Assembly (NCBI RefSeq): GCF_020164745.1
Contig: NZ_JAIUGV010000024.1
Location: 1-60,397, forward strand
DNA: 60,397 nucleotides
Reading direction: 5' to 3'
Source: Mesorhizobium sp. ES1-4
Lineage (GTDB): Bacteria; Pseudomonadota; Alphaproteobacteria; Rhizobiales; Rhizobiaceae
Shown piece after piece: positions 1 to 8,827 of the stretch (position 1 is the first letter of the stretch; each line of letters starts with the position of its first letter). The position numbers and the translations under genes are program-made. Below the pieces are notes generated by a model, which saw nothing but the letters and a program-made list of their open reading frames with translations, searched no databases and had not been told where the DNA came from.

Positions 1-144
1 CGCTGCCGTCATGCGAAAGATCATCGTCACCCTAAACGCTAGGCTTAGAGACGCCATCATTCCTCAGAGTTGATGACGAAAGCGCGGTTGCTCGGCCGCG
101 TTCCTCACCCATTTTTTGCGTTCGCTGACTTTTCGGGGCCTTAC
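1..144. other. Non-coding stretch before hemW stop
   Basis: Left edge of the window, downstream of the minus-strand hemW gene. No coding frame in it is convincing. The long plus-strand frame that begins here runs antisense through hemW and rdgB and is a shadow. No clear terminator hairpin was found. Confidence 0.4.
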
Positions 145-1308
145 TCAGCGCGCCAGGTCCGCCACCACGGCATCCAGCACGATCATGCCGGCCGGTGTGG
201 CGCGCAGGCGCGCATTGCCGATCGGCGCCACCAGTCCCTCGCCCTGCAGCACCGACAGCCGCGCGCTCGACAGGCCGCGTCCGGAGAACGCCTCATAGCG
301 CGAGAGGTCGATGCCTTCGGCGAGCCGCAGTCCCATCAAAAGAAACTCGTCCGCCTCTTCCGAGCGCGTCAGCACCTCGCCGCCGGTAACGCCATGGCCC
401 TTGGCCTCGACCAGGTTGGCCCAGGTTTCCGGCATTCGTTCCGCGATGGTGACCACGCGATGGCCGCTCTCGACGAAGCGGCCATGCGCGCCGGGGCCGA
501 CGCCGACATACTCGCCATAGCGCCAGTAGGTCAGATTGTGCCGGCTTTCGGCACCCGGCCTGGCGTGGTTGGAAATCTCGTAGGCCGGCAGGCCGTGCGC
601 CGACGTCACCTCCTGCGTCAAAGCATAGAGATCGGCGGCGTGATCATTGTCGGGAACGACGAATTTCTTCGCCGCGTGCAGCGCATGGAAGGGCGTGCCT
701 TCCTCGATGGTCAGTTGGTAGAGCGACAGATGGTCGGCGGCATGGCCGATCGCCTGTTCGAGCTCCGCCTGCCAATCGTCCGGCGTCTGGCCGGGCCGGG
801 CATAAATGAGATCGAAGGAGAGCCTGGGGAATATTTCCCGCGCCAGGCCGATGGCGTGCAAGGCTTCCTCGACATTGTGCAGCCGGCCGAGGAAACGCAA
901 ATCCTTGTCGTTCAGCGCCTGCACGCCGAGCGAGACCCGGTTGACGCCCGCCGCCCGGTAACCGCGAAACCGTTCGGCCTCGACCGAGGACGGGTTGGCC
1001 TCGAGCGTCACCTCGATGCCAGCAGGCACCGTCCAGTTCCTGGCCACCGCGTCCAGGACCCTGGCCACCGTCTCCGGCTTCATCAGCGACGGCGTGCCGC
1101 CGCCGAGGAAAATGCTGGTCACGTCGCGCGGTCCGGTGCGCTGGCGCATGGTTTGCAGTTCCGCCTCGAAGGCGGCGGCGAAGCGCTCCTGGTCGACGGG
1201 CTGGTGGCGGACATGGCTGTTGAAGTCGCAATAGGGGCACTTGGCCGCGCAGAACGGCCAATGCACGTAGACGCCGAAGCCGGGGCTGCGGTCGAGCAGC
1301 ATGCTCAT
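145..1308 (-). CDS. hemW: Radical SAM protein HemW (heme chaperone, HemN-like)
   Basis: 387-residue radical SAM protein of the HemW family, which is related to oxygen-independent coproporphyrinogen III oxidase but is thought to act as a heme-binding chaperone in the cytoplasm. The [4Fe-4S]/SAM motif CxxxCxxC is visible at C20, C24 and C27 (PFCAAKCPYC), followed by a glycine-rich FLGGGTPSL stretch typical of the family. The length matches family members (about 380 residues). The start ATG overlaps the stop of rdgB by ATGA, so the gene is probably translationally coupled and is the last gene of the rph-VOC-rdgB-hemW unit. This neighbourhood is common in rhizobia. HemW versus HemN was judged from length and motif spacing. 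Confidence 0.93.
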   Translation of the reverse strand: MSMLLDRSPGFGVYVHWPFCAAKCPYCDFNSHVRHQPVDQERFAAAFEAELQTMRQRTGPRDVTSIFLGGGTPSLMKPETVARVLDAVARNWTVPAGIEVTLEANPSSVEAERFRGYRAAGVNRVSLGVQALNDKDLRFLGRLHNVEEALHAIGLAREIFPRLSFDLIYARPGQTPDDWQAELEQAIGHAADHLSLYQLTIEEGTPFHALHAAKKFVVPDNDHAADLYALTQEVTSAHGLPAYEISNHARPGAESRHNLTYWRYGEYVGVGPGAHGRFVESGHRVVTIAERMPETWANLVEAKGHGVTGGEVLTRSEEADEFLLMGLRLAEGIDLSRYEAFSGRGLSSARLSVLQGEGLVAPIGNARLRATPAGMIVLDAVVADLAR

Positions 1309-1967
1309 GCCTGCCCCAATCTCGCTTCGGCGAATTTCTGGAAGGCGCGGGCGCGGTGCGACAGCGCCGTCGCCTGGCCGGGCTTCCAGCCGTGCTTTTC
1401 CTCCGCGCTCATCTCGCCGAAGGTCTTGTCGAAGCCGTTGGGCAGGAACACCGGATCGTAGCCGAAGCCGAGCTCGCCACGCGGCGGCCAGACCAGCGTG
1501 CCCTCTGCCTCGCCGCGATAATATTCGGCTTCGCCGTCGGGGAAGGCGAGGCAGATGACGGCGACGAAGCGGCCCGTGCGCCGTTCGGGCGTGGCCGCGC
1601 CGACTTCCTGCATCGCCACTTCGGTGCGCTGCATGGCGATGGCGAAATCGCGCGATCCGTCCGGTGTTTCGGCCCAGTTGGCCGTGTAGACGCCCGGCGC
1701 GCCATCAAGCGCGTCGACGCAGAGGCCGGAATCGTCCGACAGCGCCGGCAGGCCGGTCGCCTTCGCGGCGGCGAAGGCCTTGATGTAGGCGTTTTCCTCG
1801 AAGGTGGTGCCGGTTTCGTCCGGTTCGGGCAGGCCATACTCCCTGGCCGATTTCGCCTCGAAGCCGAATGGGCCCATCAGGTCGGCGAATTCGCGCAGCT
1901 TCCCTTCATTGTGGCTGGCAACGACGATCTTCTTGCCATCAAGCGTATGAACGGTTGGCGAATGCAT
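1305..1967 (-). CDS. rdgB: XTP/dITP diphosphatase RdgB (Ham1 family)
   Basis: Non-canonical purine NTP pyrophosphatase of 220 residues that removes dITP, XTP and ITP from the nucleotide pool. The family motif SHNEGKLRE lies near the N terminus, the catalytic DDSGLCVDAL segment follows around residue 70, and FGYDPVF with a C-terminal SHRARAF completes the signature. The frame stays open upstream for 29 more codons, but those codons fall inside the VOC gene. The ATG at 1967, which overlaps the VOC stop (ATGA), gives the normal family length and was chosen. The 3' end overlaps hemW by four bases. Confidence 0.95.
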   Translation of the reverse strand: MHSPTVHTLDGKKIVVASHNEGKLREFADLMGPFGFEAKSAREYGLPEPDETGTTFEENAYIKAFAAAKATGLPALSDDSGLCVDALDGAPGVYTANWAETPDGSRDFAIAMQRTEVAMQEVGAATPERRTGRFVAVICLAFPDGEAEYYRGEAEGTLVWPPRGELGFGYDPVFLPNGFDKTFGEMSAEEKHGWKPGQATALSHRARAFQKFAEARLGQA

Positions 1968-2389
1968 CAAAGGCCCCAGATTCTCGGCTCGGCGAATTCG
2001 ATCGAATTGCCCGAAGGGTCGCGTATATAGATCGAACGGCCACCTTGCGGCCATTCGAATTCACTTTCGACGGCGATGTTCTCTGCCTGAAGATGGGCTT
2101 TCCAACGCTCGATTTCATCGGCGGTCGCGGCAAAGCACAGATGGCCTTCGCCGACCGCGCCGTGCGGCGGCACTTTCAGCCGCGCATCGGGCGCCGGGGG
2201 AATTCTGGTCGCCTCGGCGTTGAAGATAAGCAGGACGCCCGGGCCGCAGCGGAAGAAGAGGTGGCGGCCTTCGACCTTGCCGAGCGGCTCGAGGCCGAGA
2301 ATGTCGCCGTAGAAGCGCTCGGCGGCGTCGAGGTCGGTTACGTATAGGGCCGATTCCAGGATCGCGGAGGGTGTCACGAGGCTCGGCAT
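1967..2389 (-). CDS. VOC (glyoxalase/bleomycin resistance) family protein
   Basis: 140-residue vicinal oxygen chelate fold protein. It shows two beta-alpha-beta-beta-beta halves: residues about 11-60 (ALYVTDLDAAERFYGDILG...) and 75-135, ending in the typical YIRDPSGNSIEFAEP. Such proteins bind a divalent metal and act as lyases, dioxygenases or resistance proteins; the substrate cannot be told from sequence. It sits 7 bp after rph and overlaps rdgB by ATGA, so it is an operon member, which suggests a housekeeping rather than a drug-resistance role. Confidence 0.85.
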   Translation of the reverse strand: MPSLVTPSAILESALYVTDLDAAERFYGDILGLEPLGKVEGRHLFFRCGPGVLLIFNAEATRIPPAPDARLKVPPHGAVGEGHLCFAATADEIERWKAHLQAENIAVESEFEWPQGGRSIYIRDPSGNSIEFAEPRIWGL

Positions 2390-2396
2390 CGAAACC

Positions 2397-3113
2397 TCAG
2401 GCCACCGCCATCTGCTGCAGGCTGACCAGCCGGGAAATGCCCTTCTTGGCCAGGCCCATCAGCGCCGCGAACTGGTCCTCGGAGAAGGGCTCGCCCTCGG
2501 CCGTGCCCTGGATCTCGACGATGCCGCCCTTGCCGGTCATGACGAAATTGGCGTCGGTGCCGGCCGAGGAATCCTCGATATAGTCGAGGTCGATGACCGG
2601 CTGGCCGTCATGGATGCCGCAGGAAATCGCCGCGACATGGTCCTTCAGCACTTTCGAAACGCTGGCCATCTGCCGCGCTTCCATCCAGCGCAGGCAATCA
2701 TACAGCGCCACCCAGCCGCCGGTGATCGAAGCGGTGCGGGTGCCGCCATCGGCCTGGATGACGTCGCAGTCGACGGTGATCTGCTGTTCGCCCAGCGCCT
2801 GCAGGTCGACCACGGCCCGCAGCGAACGGCCGATCAGGCGTTGGATTTCCAGCGTGCGCCCGCCCTGCTTGCCGGCCGAAGCCTCGCGGCGCATGCGCTC
2901 GCCGGTCGAGCGCGGCAGCATGCCGTATTCGGCCGTCACCCAGCCCTTGCCGGAATTGCGCATCCAGCCGGGCACCTTTTCCTCGAGGCTGGCGGTGCAC
3001 AGGACATGGGTGTCGCCGAACTTCACCAGGCACGAGCCTTCTGCGTGTTTGGAGACGCCGCGCTCGAAGGAGATGGCGCGCATTTCGTCGAACTGGCGTT
3101 TGGAGGGGCGCAT
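2397..3113 (-). CDS. rph: Ribonuclease PH
   Basis: Phosphorolytic 3'-5' exoribonuclease of 238 residues, the exact usual length, which trims the 3' ends of tRNA precursors. The start MRPSKRQFDEMR is the family start. The open frame extends 40 codons further upstream, but that part is unlike Rph and covers the promoter region. Conserved GWVTAEYGMLPRST and the phosphate-binding arginine region (SAGKQGGRTLEIQRLIGRSLR) are present. It is the first gene of the unit rph-VOC-rdgB-hemW and diverges from hrcA across 157 bp. Confidence 0.96.
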   Translation of the reverse strand: MRPSKRQFDEMRAISFERGVSKHAEGSCLVKFGDTHVLCTASLEEKVPGWMRNSGKGWVTAEYGMLPRSTGERMRREASAGKQGGRTLEIQRLIGRSLRAVVDLQALGEQQITVDCDVIQADGGTRTASITGGWVALYDCLRWMEARQMASVSKVLKDHVAAISCGIHDGQPVIDLDYIEDSSAGTDANFVMTGKGGIVEIQGTAEGEPFSEDQFAALMGLAKKGISRLVSLQQMAVA

Positions 3114-3270
3114 TCGGCTTGCTTTCTTGTCATTTTTTGAATCGTGGCCGGCTTTTAGACGCATGCAGCGCACGGCGCAAAGGAAAAGGAACCGGGGTGA
3201 TCTCACCCAGACACCGGGTTGCGCGCGGCCCACCGAAGTCTATATCCTTGAACCGGAGGTTTTTGGCCGA
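3114..3270. promoter_or_regulatory. Divergent rph/hrcA promoter region
   Basis: 157 bp between the start codons of rph (minus) and hrcA (plus). It must hold both promoters. No CIRCE element (TTAGCACTC-N9-GAGTGCTAA) is visible here, so autoregulation of hrcA through CIRCE is not supported. A purine-rich ribosome site (CCGGAGG) lies 13 bases before the hrcA ATG. Confidence 0.5.
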
Positions 3271-4353
3271 ATGACCAAGGCAGTCGATCCCGCTTCACAG
3301 CCGCTTGCACTTCAATCACTCGACATGCGCTCGCGCGACATCTTCCGGCGCATCGTCGATTCCTATCTCAGGGATGGCGAGCCCGTGGGCTCGCGCAGCC
3401 TGTCGCGCATCCTGCCTTCCTCGCTGTCGCCGGCCACCATCCGCAACGTGATGAGCGACCTCGAGCATCTCGGGCTGATCTACGCGCCGCACATCTCGGC
3501 AGGTCGTCTGCCGACCCAGGCCGGCCTGCGTTTCTTCGTCGATGCCTTCATGGAACTCGGCGACCTCTCCGACGAGGAGCGCCGCACCATCGAGGCGCAG
3601 GTACGGGCTTCCGGCTCGGGCGCGACGCTGGAGCACATGCTGACCGAGGCCAGCCAGATGCTGTCGGGCATGTCGCGCGGCGCCGGCCTGGTGCTGGCCG
3701 CCAAGAACGAGGTGGCGCTGAAGCACATCGAATTCATCCAGCTCGAACCGACCAAGGCGCTTGCCGTGCTGGTGTCGCAGAATGGCGACGTCGAGAACCG
3801 TGTCGTCGACCTGCCCGCCGGCATCACCGTCTCGCAACTGCACGAGGCCTCGAATTTCCTCAACGCGCATATACGCGGCCGCACGCTGGCCGAGGCACGC
3901 ACCGAGATCGCCCGCATCAAGGAAGAGACGAGGGCGGCGCTCGACACGCTGTCGCAGGACCTGGTCGAGAAGGGGCTGGCTGTGTGGGCGGGTGCCGAAA
4001 GCGGGCTGCCGGCACGGCTCATCGTGCGCGGTCGCGCCAACCTGCTCGAAAACGTCACCGCCCAGGCCGACATCGAATTGCTGCGCCACCTGTTCGAGGA
4101 CATGGAGACGCAGGATGGCTTGATCCAGCTGCTCGACCTTGCCGAGCAGGGATCGGGCGTGCGCATCTTCATCGGCTCGGAAAACAAGCTGTTTTCGCTG
4201 TCGGGCTCATCGCTGGTGGTCGCGCCCTATCGCGACAAGGACGCCCGTGTCGTCGGTGCGCTCGGCGTCATCGGCCCGACCCGGCTCAACTATGCCCGCA
4301 TCGTGCCGATGGTCGACTATACGGCGCAGCTTATTTCCCGCATGCTTCGCTAG
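3271..4353 (+). CDS. hrcA: Heat-inducible transcription repressor HrcA
   Basis: 360-residue repressor of groESL-type heat-shock operons, which binds CIRCE operators and is kept active by GroEL. An N-terminal winged helix spans residues about 15-85 (REDI-like start, VGSRSLSRILPSSLSPATIRNVMSDLE), then comes the diagnostic SAGRLPTQAGLRFFVD and the GAF-like/insert domains. The frame is open far upstream because it is antisense to rph. The ATG at 3271 with CCGGAGG before it fits the family length. In many Rhizobiales grpE follows directly; here a 65-codon gene follows instead and grpE is not in this window. Confidence 0.95.
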   Translation: MTKAVDPASQPLALQSLDMRSRDIFRRIVDSYLRDGEPVGSRSLSRILPSSLSPATIRNVMSDLEHLGLIYAPHISAGRLPTQAGLRFFVDAFMELGDLSDEERRTIEAQVRASGSGATLEHMLTEASQMLSGMSRGAGLVLAAKNEVALKHIEFIQLEPTKALAVLVSQNGDVENRVVDLPAGITVSQLHEASNFLNAHIRGRTLAEARTEIARIKEETRAALDTLSQDLVEKGLAVWAGAESGLPARLIVRGRANLLENVTAQADIELLRHLFEDMETQDGLIQLLDLAEQGSGVRIFIGSENKLFSLSGSSLVVAPYRDKDARVVGALGVIGPTRLNYARIVPMVDYTAQLISRMLR

Positions 4354-4433
4354 GTGTATTGATATTCGGGTGAAGCGGGCCTGCAACGCCTTGGACCCCG
4401 GATAGACCAGACAGGCAGCAAAGGAGAAGAAGA

Positions 4434-4631
4434 ATGGCGCTGGAATCGTTCAAGGCCCAGATCAGCCTGCTGCTGGAGGAGATGGTCAACCAGCCGGAAG
4501 ACGCGCACGAGGTGCAGGAGCAACTGCGCGAAAAGCTACGGGAGATGCGTGCCATGGGCCTGCCGCTGCCGGCCGATCTGGTCGAGCTGGAAAAGCGCCT
4601 CGACAGCGATCTCGACGCCGCCGAAGCCTGA
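4434..4631 (+). CDS. Small conserved acidic protein, unknown function
   Basis: 65-residue, highly charged and probably all-helical protein (MALESFKAQISLLLEE...), with a heptad-like pattern suggesting a coiled coil. It contains a glycine/proline break (GLPLPADL) between two helices, giving a helical-hairpin look. A good ribosome site (AAGGAGAAGA) precedes the ATG by six bases. It lies 80 bp after hrcA in the same direction and may be cotranscribed. I do not recognise a named family; similar short proteins are common in rhizobial genomes. There is no signal peptide and no membrane segment. Confidence 0.75.
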   Translation: MALESFKAQISLLLEEMVNQPEDAHEVQEQLREKLREMRAMGLPLPADLVELEKRLDSDLDAAEA

Positions 4632-4737
4632 GGGCCGTTGCATCAGTTCGGCATCTGGCGGGGAACAATCGGCGATGCCGGCCGTTGCCTCTGGCCGTGG
4701 CCAGATGCCGATTGCCGACACGATCCGGAGGATTCCC

Positions 4738-6087
4738 ATGATCCGATTTGCCTCGATGGCGGCCATTCCGATCATCACGCTTTATGCCGGCGTCGCGTTC
4801 GCCGCCGATCAGCCTGTGCTCAAAGGCGCAGCCGCCTTTGGCGACTGGCGGGCCGACAAGCCGGGCGTGCGCCGGCTGATCAAACCGGAAGACCTGCCAA
4901 AGCCCTATGTCACCAAATCCGCCTCCAACGCCGCCGGCATCGCCGACATGCCGGCGGACGCGAAGCCGCACCTACCACCCGGGTTCGCGGCCGAACTGAT
5001 CGCCTCGGGGATCGACAATCCGCGCGTCGTGCGCGTCGCACCCAACGGCGACCTGTTCGTCGCCGACAGCGAGGCCAACCAGGTCCGCATCTACCGGCTG
5101 CCAAAGGGCAGCGCGAAACCCGCCGAGAAGGGCATCTTCGCCGGCAATCTCAACCAGCCTTATGGCATCGCCTTTTATCCGCCCGGCAATGACCCGCGAT
5201 GGGTCTATGTCGCCAACAGCGACAGCATCGTGCGCTTTGCCTATCGCAACGGCGACCTGAAGGCCTCGGGCGACCCGGAAACCATTGTCGACAACATTCC
5301 GGCGAATCACCACTGGACGCGCGACATCGCATTCTCGCCCGACGGCAAGACACTCTACCTCTCCGTCGGCTCCGGCTCGAATGTCGCCGAGGACATGGGA
5401 AAAAGACCCAGAGGCGGGCTCGACGCCTGGGTCAAGTCGAAGCCGCTGGGTGCCAGTTGGGGTGCCGAGGAAGGCCGCGCCGACGTCAAGGCCTTCGATC
5501 CCGACGGGGGGAACGGCCGCATCGTCGCGACCGGCTTGCGCAACTGTTCGGGCATGGCCGTGCAGCCGGGGACCGGCGCGCTGTGGTGCGTCGTCAACGA
5601 GCGCGACGCGCTCGGCGACAATGTGCCGTTCGAATACGCGACGGCGGTCAGGGACGGCGCCTTCTATGGCTGGCCCTGGTATTACATCGGCGACAATGAG
5701 GACCCGCGCCACAAGGGCGAGCGCCCCGACCTCGCCGGCAAGGCTGACATTCCCGACGTGCTGATGCAGGCGCATTCGGCGCCGCTCAATATCGCCTTCT
5801 ACGACGGCAAAAGCTTTCCGGCGGAGTATCAGGGCGACGCTTTCGTTGCCCTGCACGGTTCGTGGAACCGCGGCAACAGGACCGGCTACAAGGTCGTCCG
5901 CCTTCTGTTCAAGGATGGCAAGCCGACCGGCGAATACGAGGATTTCATGACCGGCTTCGTCGCCTCCAGCGGGGAGGTGTGGGGACGACCGGTGGGTGTG
6001 GCGGTGGCCAGCGACGGGGCGCTGATCGTCACCGAGGACGGCAACGGCACCATCTGGCGTGTTACCTATGATGGCGGCCGCTCCTGA
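4738..6087 (+). CDS. Exported sorbosone dehydrogenase-like (PQQ-type beta-propeller) protein
   Basis: 449-residue periplasmic protein with an N-terminal signal peptide (hydrophobic ASMAAIPIITLYAGVAFA, cleavage near AFA-AD). It matches the L-sorbosone dehydrogenase / soluble glucose dehydrogenase six-bladed beta-propeller family: blade repeats such as NPRVVRVAPNGDLFVADSE, YGIAFYPPGN, TRDIAFSPDGKTLYLSVGS, NCSGMAVQPGTGALWCVVNERD and HGSWNRGNRTGYKVVR. Members oxidise sugars or aldehydes with PQQ and pass electrons to a cytochrome; the real substrate here is unknown. The chosen ATG starts the signal peptide; the frame is open further upstream without one. No cytochrome gene is adjacent. Confidence 0.85.
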   Translation: MIRFASMAAIPIITLYAGVAFAADQPVLKGAAAFGDWRADKPGVRRLIKPEDLPKPYVTKSASNAAGIADMPADAKPHLPPGFAAELIASGIDNPRVVRVAPNGDLFVADSEANQVRIYRLPKGSAKPAEKGIFAGNLNQPYGIAFYPPGNDPRWVYVANSDSIVRFAYRNGDLKASGDPETIVDNIPANHHWTRDIAFSPDGKTLYLSVGSGSNVAEDMGKRPRGGLDAWVKSKPLGASWGAEEGRADVKAFDPDGGNGRIVATGLRNCSGMAVQPGTGALWCVVNERDALGDNVPFEYATAVRDGAFYGWPWYYIGDNEDPRHKGERPDLAGKADIPDVLMQAHSAPLNIAFYDGKSFPAEYQGDAFVALHGSWNRGNRTGYKVVRLLFKDGKPTGEYEDFMTGFVASSGEVWGRPVGVAVASDGALIVTEDGNGTIWRVTYDGGRS

Positions 6088-6201
6088 TCCGTCCTCGCGG
6101 ACCGGGCATTGCTATCTGGTGCAAGCGAATCCCGGTTCACGGCTTTCTCCCGGAGATTGCCCCGTGCGACAAGGGCCTGACCGCCCTTGGACGCCAACGC
6201 C

Positions 6202-6819
6202 ATGACCATCACCGGATTCCTCGCCTACAGTGCCGCTCTCGGTATCGCCGCCGCCATTCCCGGCCCCGGCATCACCGCGCTTGTCGCACGTGCGCTGGGC
6301 TCCGGCTTTCGCTCGTCGCTCGCCATGTCCTTCGGCCTGATGGTTGGCGATCTCACCTACCTGAGCGCCGTGGTGCTGGGCCTGGCCTTCGTGGCGCAGG
6401 AGTTCGGCATGATTTTCCTGGCGATCAAGTGGGCCGGCGTCGCCTATCTGGCTTTCCTCGGCTGGCGCTTCTGGACCGCCGGCATCACGCCCGAAACCAT
6501 CGAAGCCAAGAAGGGCAAGGGCGGATTGCTGTCGAGCTTCGTCGCCGGCCTGACCGTCACGCTCGGCAATCCGAAGACGATGATCTTCTACCTCGCCATC
6601 ACGCCGACCATCGTCGACCTGAAGACCATCACGCCGGCCGACTATGGCATTCTCGTCGCGCTGACGGTCGTCGTCCTGTTCGTCGTGCTGGTGCCTTATC
6701 TTGCGCTGGCGGCAAAGGCGCGCTGGTTCCTGAAATCGCCGCGCGCGCTGAAGCTGCTGAACCGCACGGCCGCCGGGTTCATGGTTGGCGCCGCCGCCGC
6801 GATCGCAGCTCGTCAATAG
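6202..6819 (+). CDS. LysE/RhtB family amino-acid exporter
   Basis: 205-residue inner-membrane protein with about six transmembrane helices. The LysE-family signature AAIPGPGITALVARALGSG lies near residue 15, and the central GNPKTMIFYLAI motif is present. Proteins of this family export amino acids such as lysine, threonine or homoserine; specificity cannot be read from sequence. A TTG at 6187 in frame would add five residues, but ATG at 6202 is the better start. It stands alone between the propeller gene and cysK, both in the same direction, with over 100 bp on either side. Confidence 0.88.
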   Translation: MTITGFLAYSAALGIAAAIPGPGITALVARALGSGFRSSLAMSFGLMVGDLTYLSAVVLGLAFVAQEFGMIFLAIKWAGVAYLAFLGWRFWTAGITPETIEAKKGKGGLLSSFVAGLTVTLGNPKTMIFYLAITPTIVDLKTITPADYGILVALTVVVLFVVLVPYLALAAKARWFLKSPRALKLLNRTAAGFMVGAAAAIAARQ

Positions 6820-6997
6820 GGCCTTTCGGCCAAACCATTCCCCTACCCGGCTGTTTCAGGGAATGCTTTTCCGAGGGCCGAGCGTTTTCAGCACACGCCC
6901 CACTCGGATATTTTCCAGCCGCAGCCTATCTTGCGCGGTTGAAAGCCCTATTCTATCGGCCACTGCCAATTGCCTGAAATCCAGGGGAGCGAAACCA

Positions 6998-7978
<981 letters not shown>

Positions 7979-7986
7979 CCCTCGCA

Positions 7987-8019
7987 TTCTCCCCTCCTCC
8001 GCCTGGGGGAGGAGAAAAG
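7987..8019 (+). terminator. GC-rich hairpin after cysK
   Basis: CTCCTCC at 7994-8000 pairs with GGAGGAG at 8008-8014 across a 7-base loop, followed by AAAA rather than a T-run. It lies just after the cysK stop. It resembles half of the palindromic repeats found elsewhere in the window, so it may be a decayed repeat acting as an mRNA 3' end. Confidence 0.4.
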
Positions 8020-8164
8020 GCCCGGCGATCGTGCTGCCGCTGAAAAGGTCGCTCCGACTGGTCCGCTGAAAAACGCCCCGTGGCCGCCGCCGCGCCGCTT
8101 GAGCAGACCCCTGTTTCGGGTTCATATCAGCTCCGGCGCGCAAGACGGGCCGGGGGAGGATTCC

Positions 8165-8791
8165 ATGTACAAGCTCTACACGCGTCCCGGCAGCGGCGGC
8201 TTCGTCGTCGAGGCGGCGCTGGCGCTGGCCGATGCGCCGTTCGAGCAGATCGACGTGCCGAAGAGCGAGGCGCCCGACCCGGCCTTCCTCGCCATCAGCC
8301 CGCTGAACCAGGTGCCGGTGCTGACCTTGCCGGACGGCCGCTCGGTCACCGAATCGGCGGCGATCTGCATCCTGCTTGCCGAGCGCCACCCCCAGGCCGG
8401 CCTGGCGCCGGCGGCCGACGAACCGGCGCGCGCCGAGTTCCTGCGCTGGATGGCGTTCATGTCCTGCGTGCTCTACCCGGCCGCGCTGCGGTTCTACTAT
8501 GCTCATCGCTACACGACGGATGCCGGGGGTGCGAAAGCGGTGAAACAGGCGGCGGTCGCCGAGATGGACCGTGGTTTTGCCGTCATGGATGCAGCCTTGC
8601 GGGGCCGTGACTGGCTCGCCGGCGACGCGATGTCGCTGGCCGACATCTATCTCGTCATGCTCGTGGCCTGGCATCCCGACATCGACAGGGCGCGCGCGGC
8701 CTGGCCTGATATCGAACGCCTGTGGGCGCGGTTGCGCGAGCATCCGCTGTTGAAGACGCTCAACACGTCGCACGAAATGTGGCCGGCCTGA
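8165..8791 (+). CDS. Glutathione S-transferase family protein
   Basis: 208-residue soluble protein with the two-domain GST layout: thioredoxin-like residues 1-80 (YTRPGSGGFVVEAAL; cis-proline in NQVPVLTLPDG; ESAAI for glutathione binding) and a helical C-terminal domain from about 90 (DWLAGDAMSLADIYLVML, the N-capping box). The catalytic residue and substrate are uncertain. ATG 8165 follows GGGGGAGGA and gives a proper N terminus; the frame is open 22 codons further upstream with no match. It converges with the sigma-factor gene on the other strand. Confidence 0.87.
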   Translation: MYKLYTRPGSGGFVVEAALALADAPFEQIDVPKSEAPDPAFLAISPLNQVPVLTLPDGRSVTESAAICILLAERHPQAGLAPAADEPARAEFLRWMAFMSCVLYPAALRFYYAHRYTTDAGGAKAVKQAAVAEMDRGFAVMDAALRGRDWLAGDAMSLADIYLVMLVAWHPDIDRARAAWPDIERLWARLREHPLLKTLNTSHEMWPA

Positions 8792-8827
8792 ACGGGACGG
8801 TCCGGCCTACTGCCCGCGCCCGGGACC

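Noticed and set aside
70..1461. 463-codon plus-strand frame across hemW/rdgB
   Set aside because: Antisense to two clear family members; Arg/Ala/Gly-rich composition typical of high-GC shadows.
3114..3270. CIRCE operator before hrcA
   Set aside because: Looked for TTAGCACTC-N9-GAGTGCTAA; not present.
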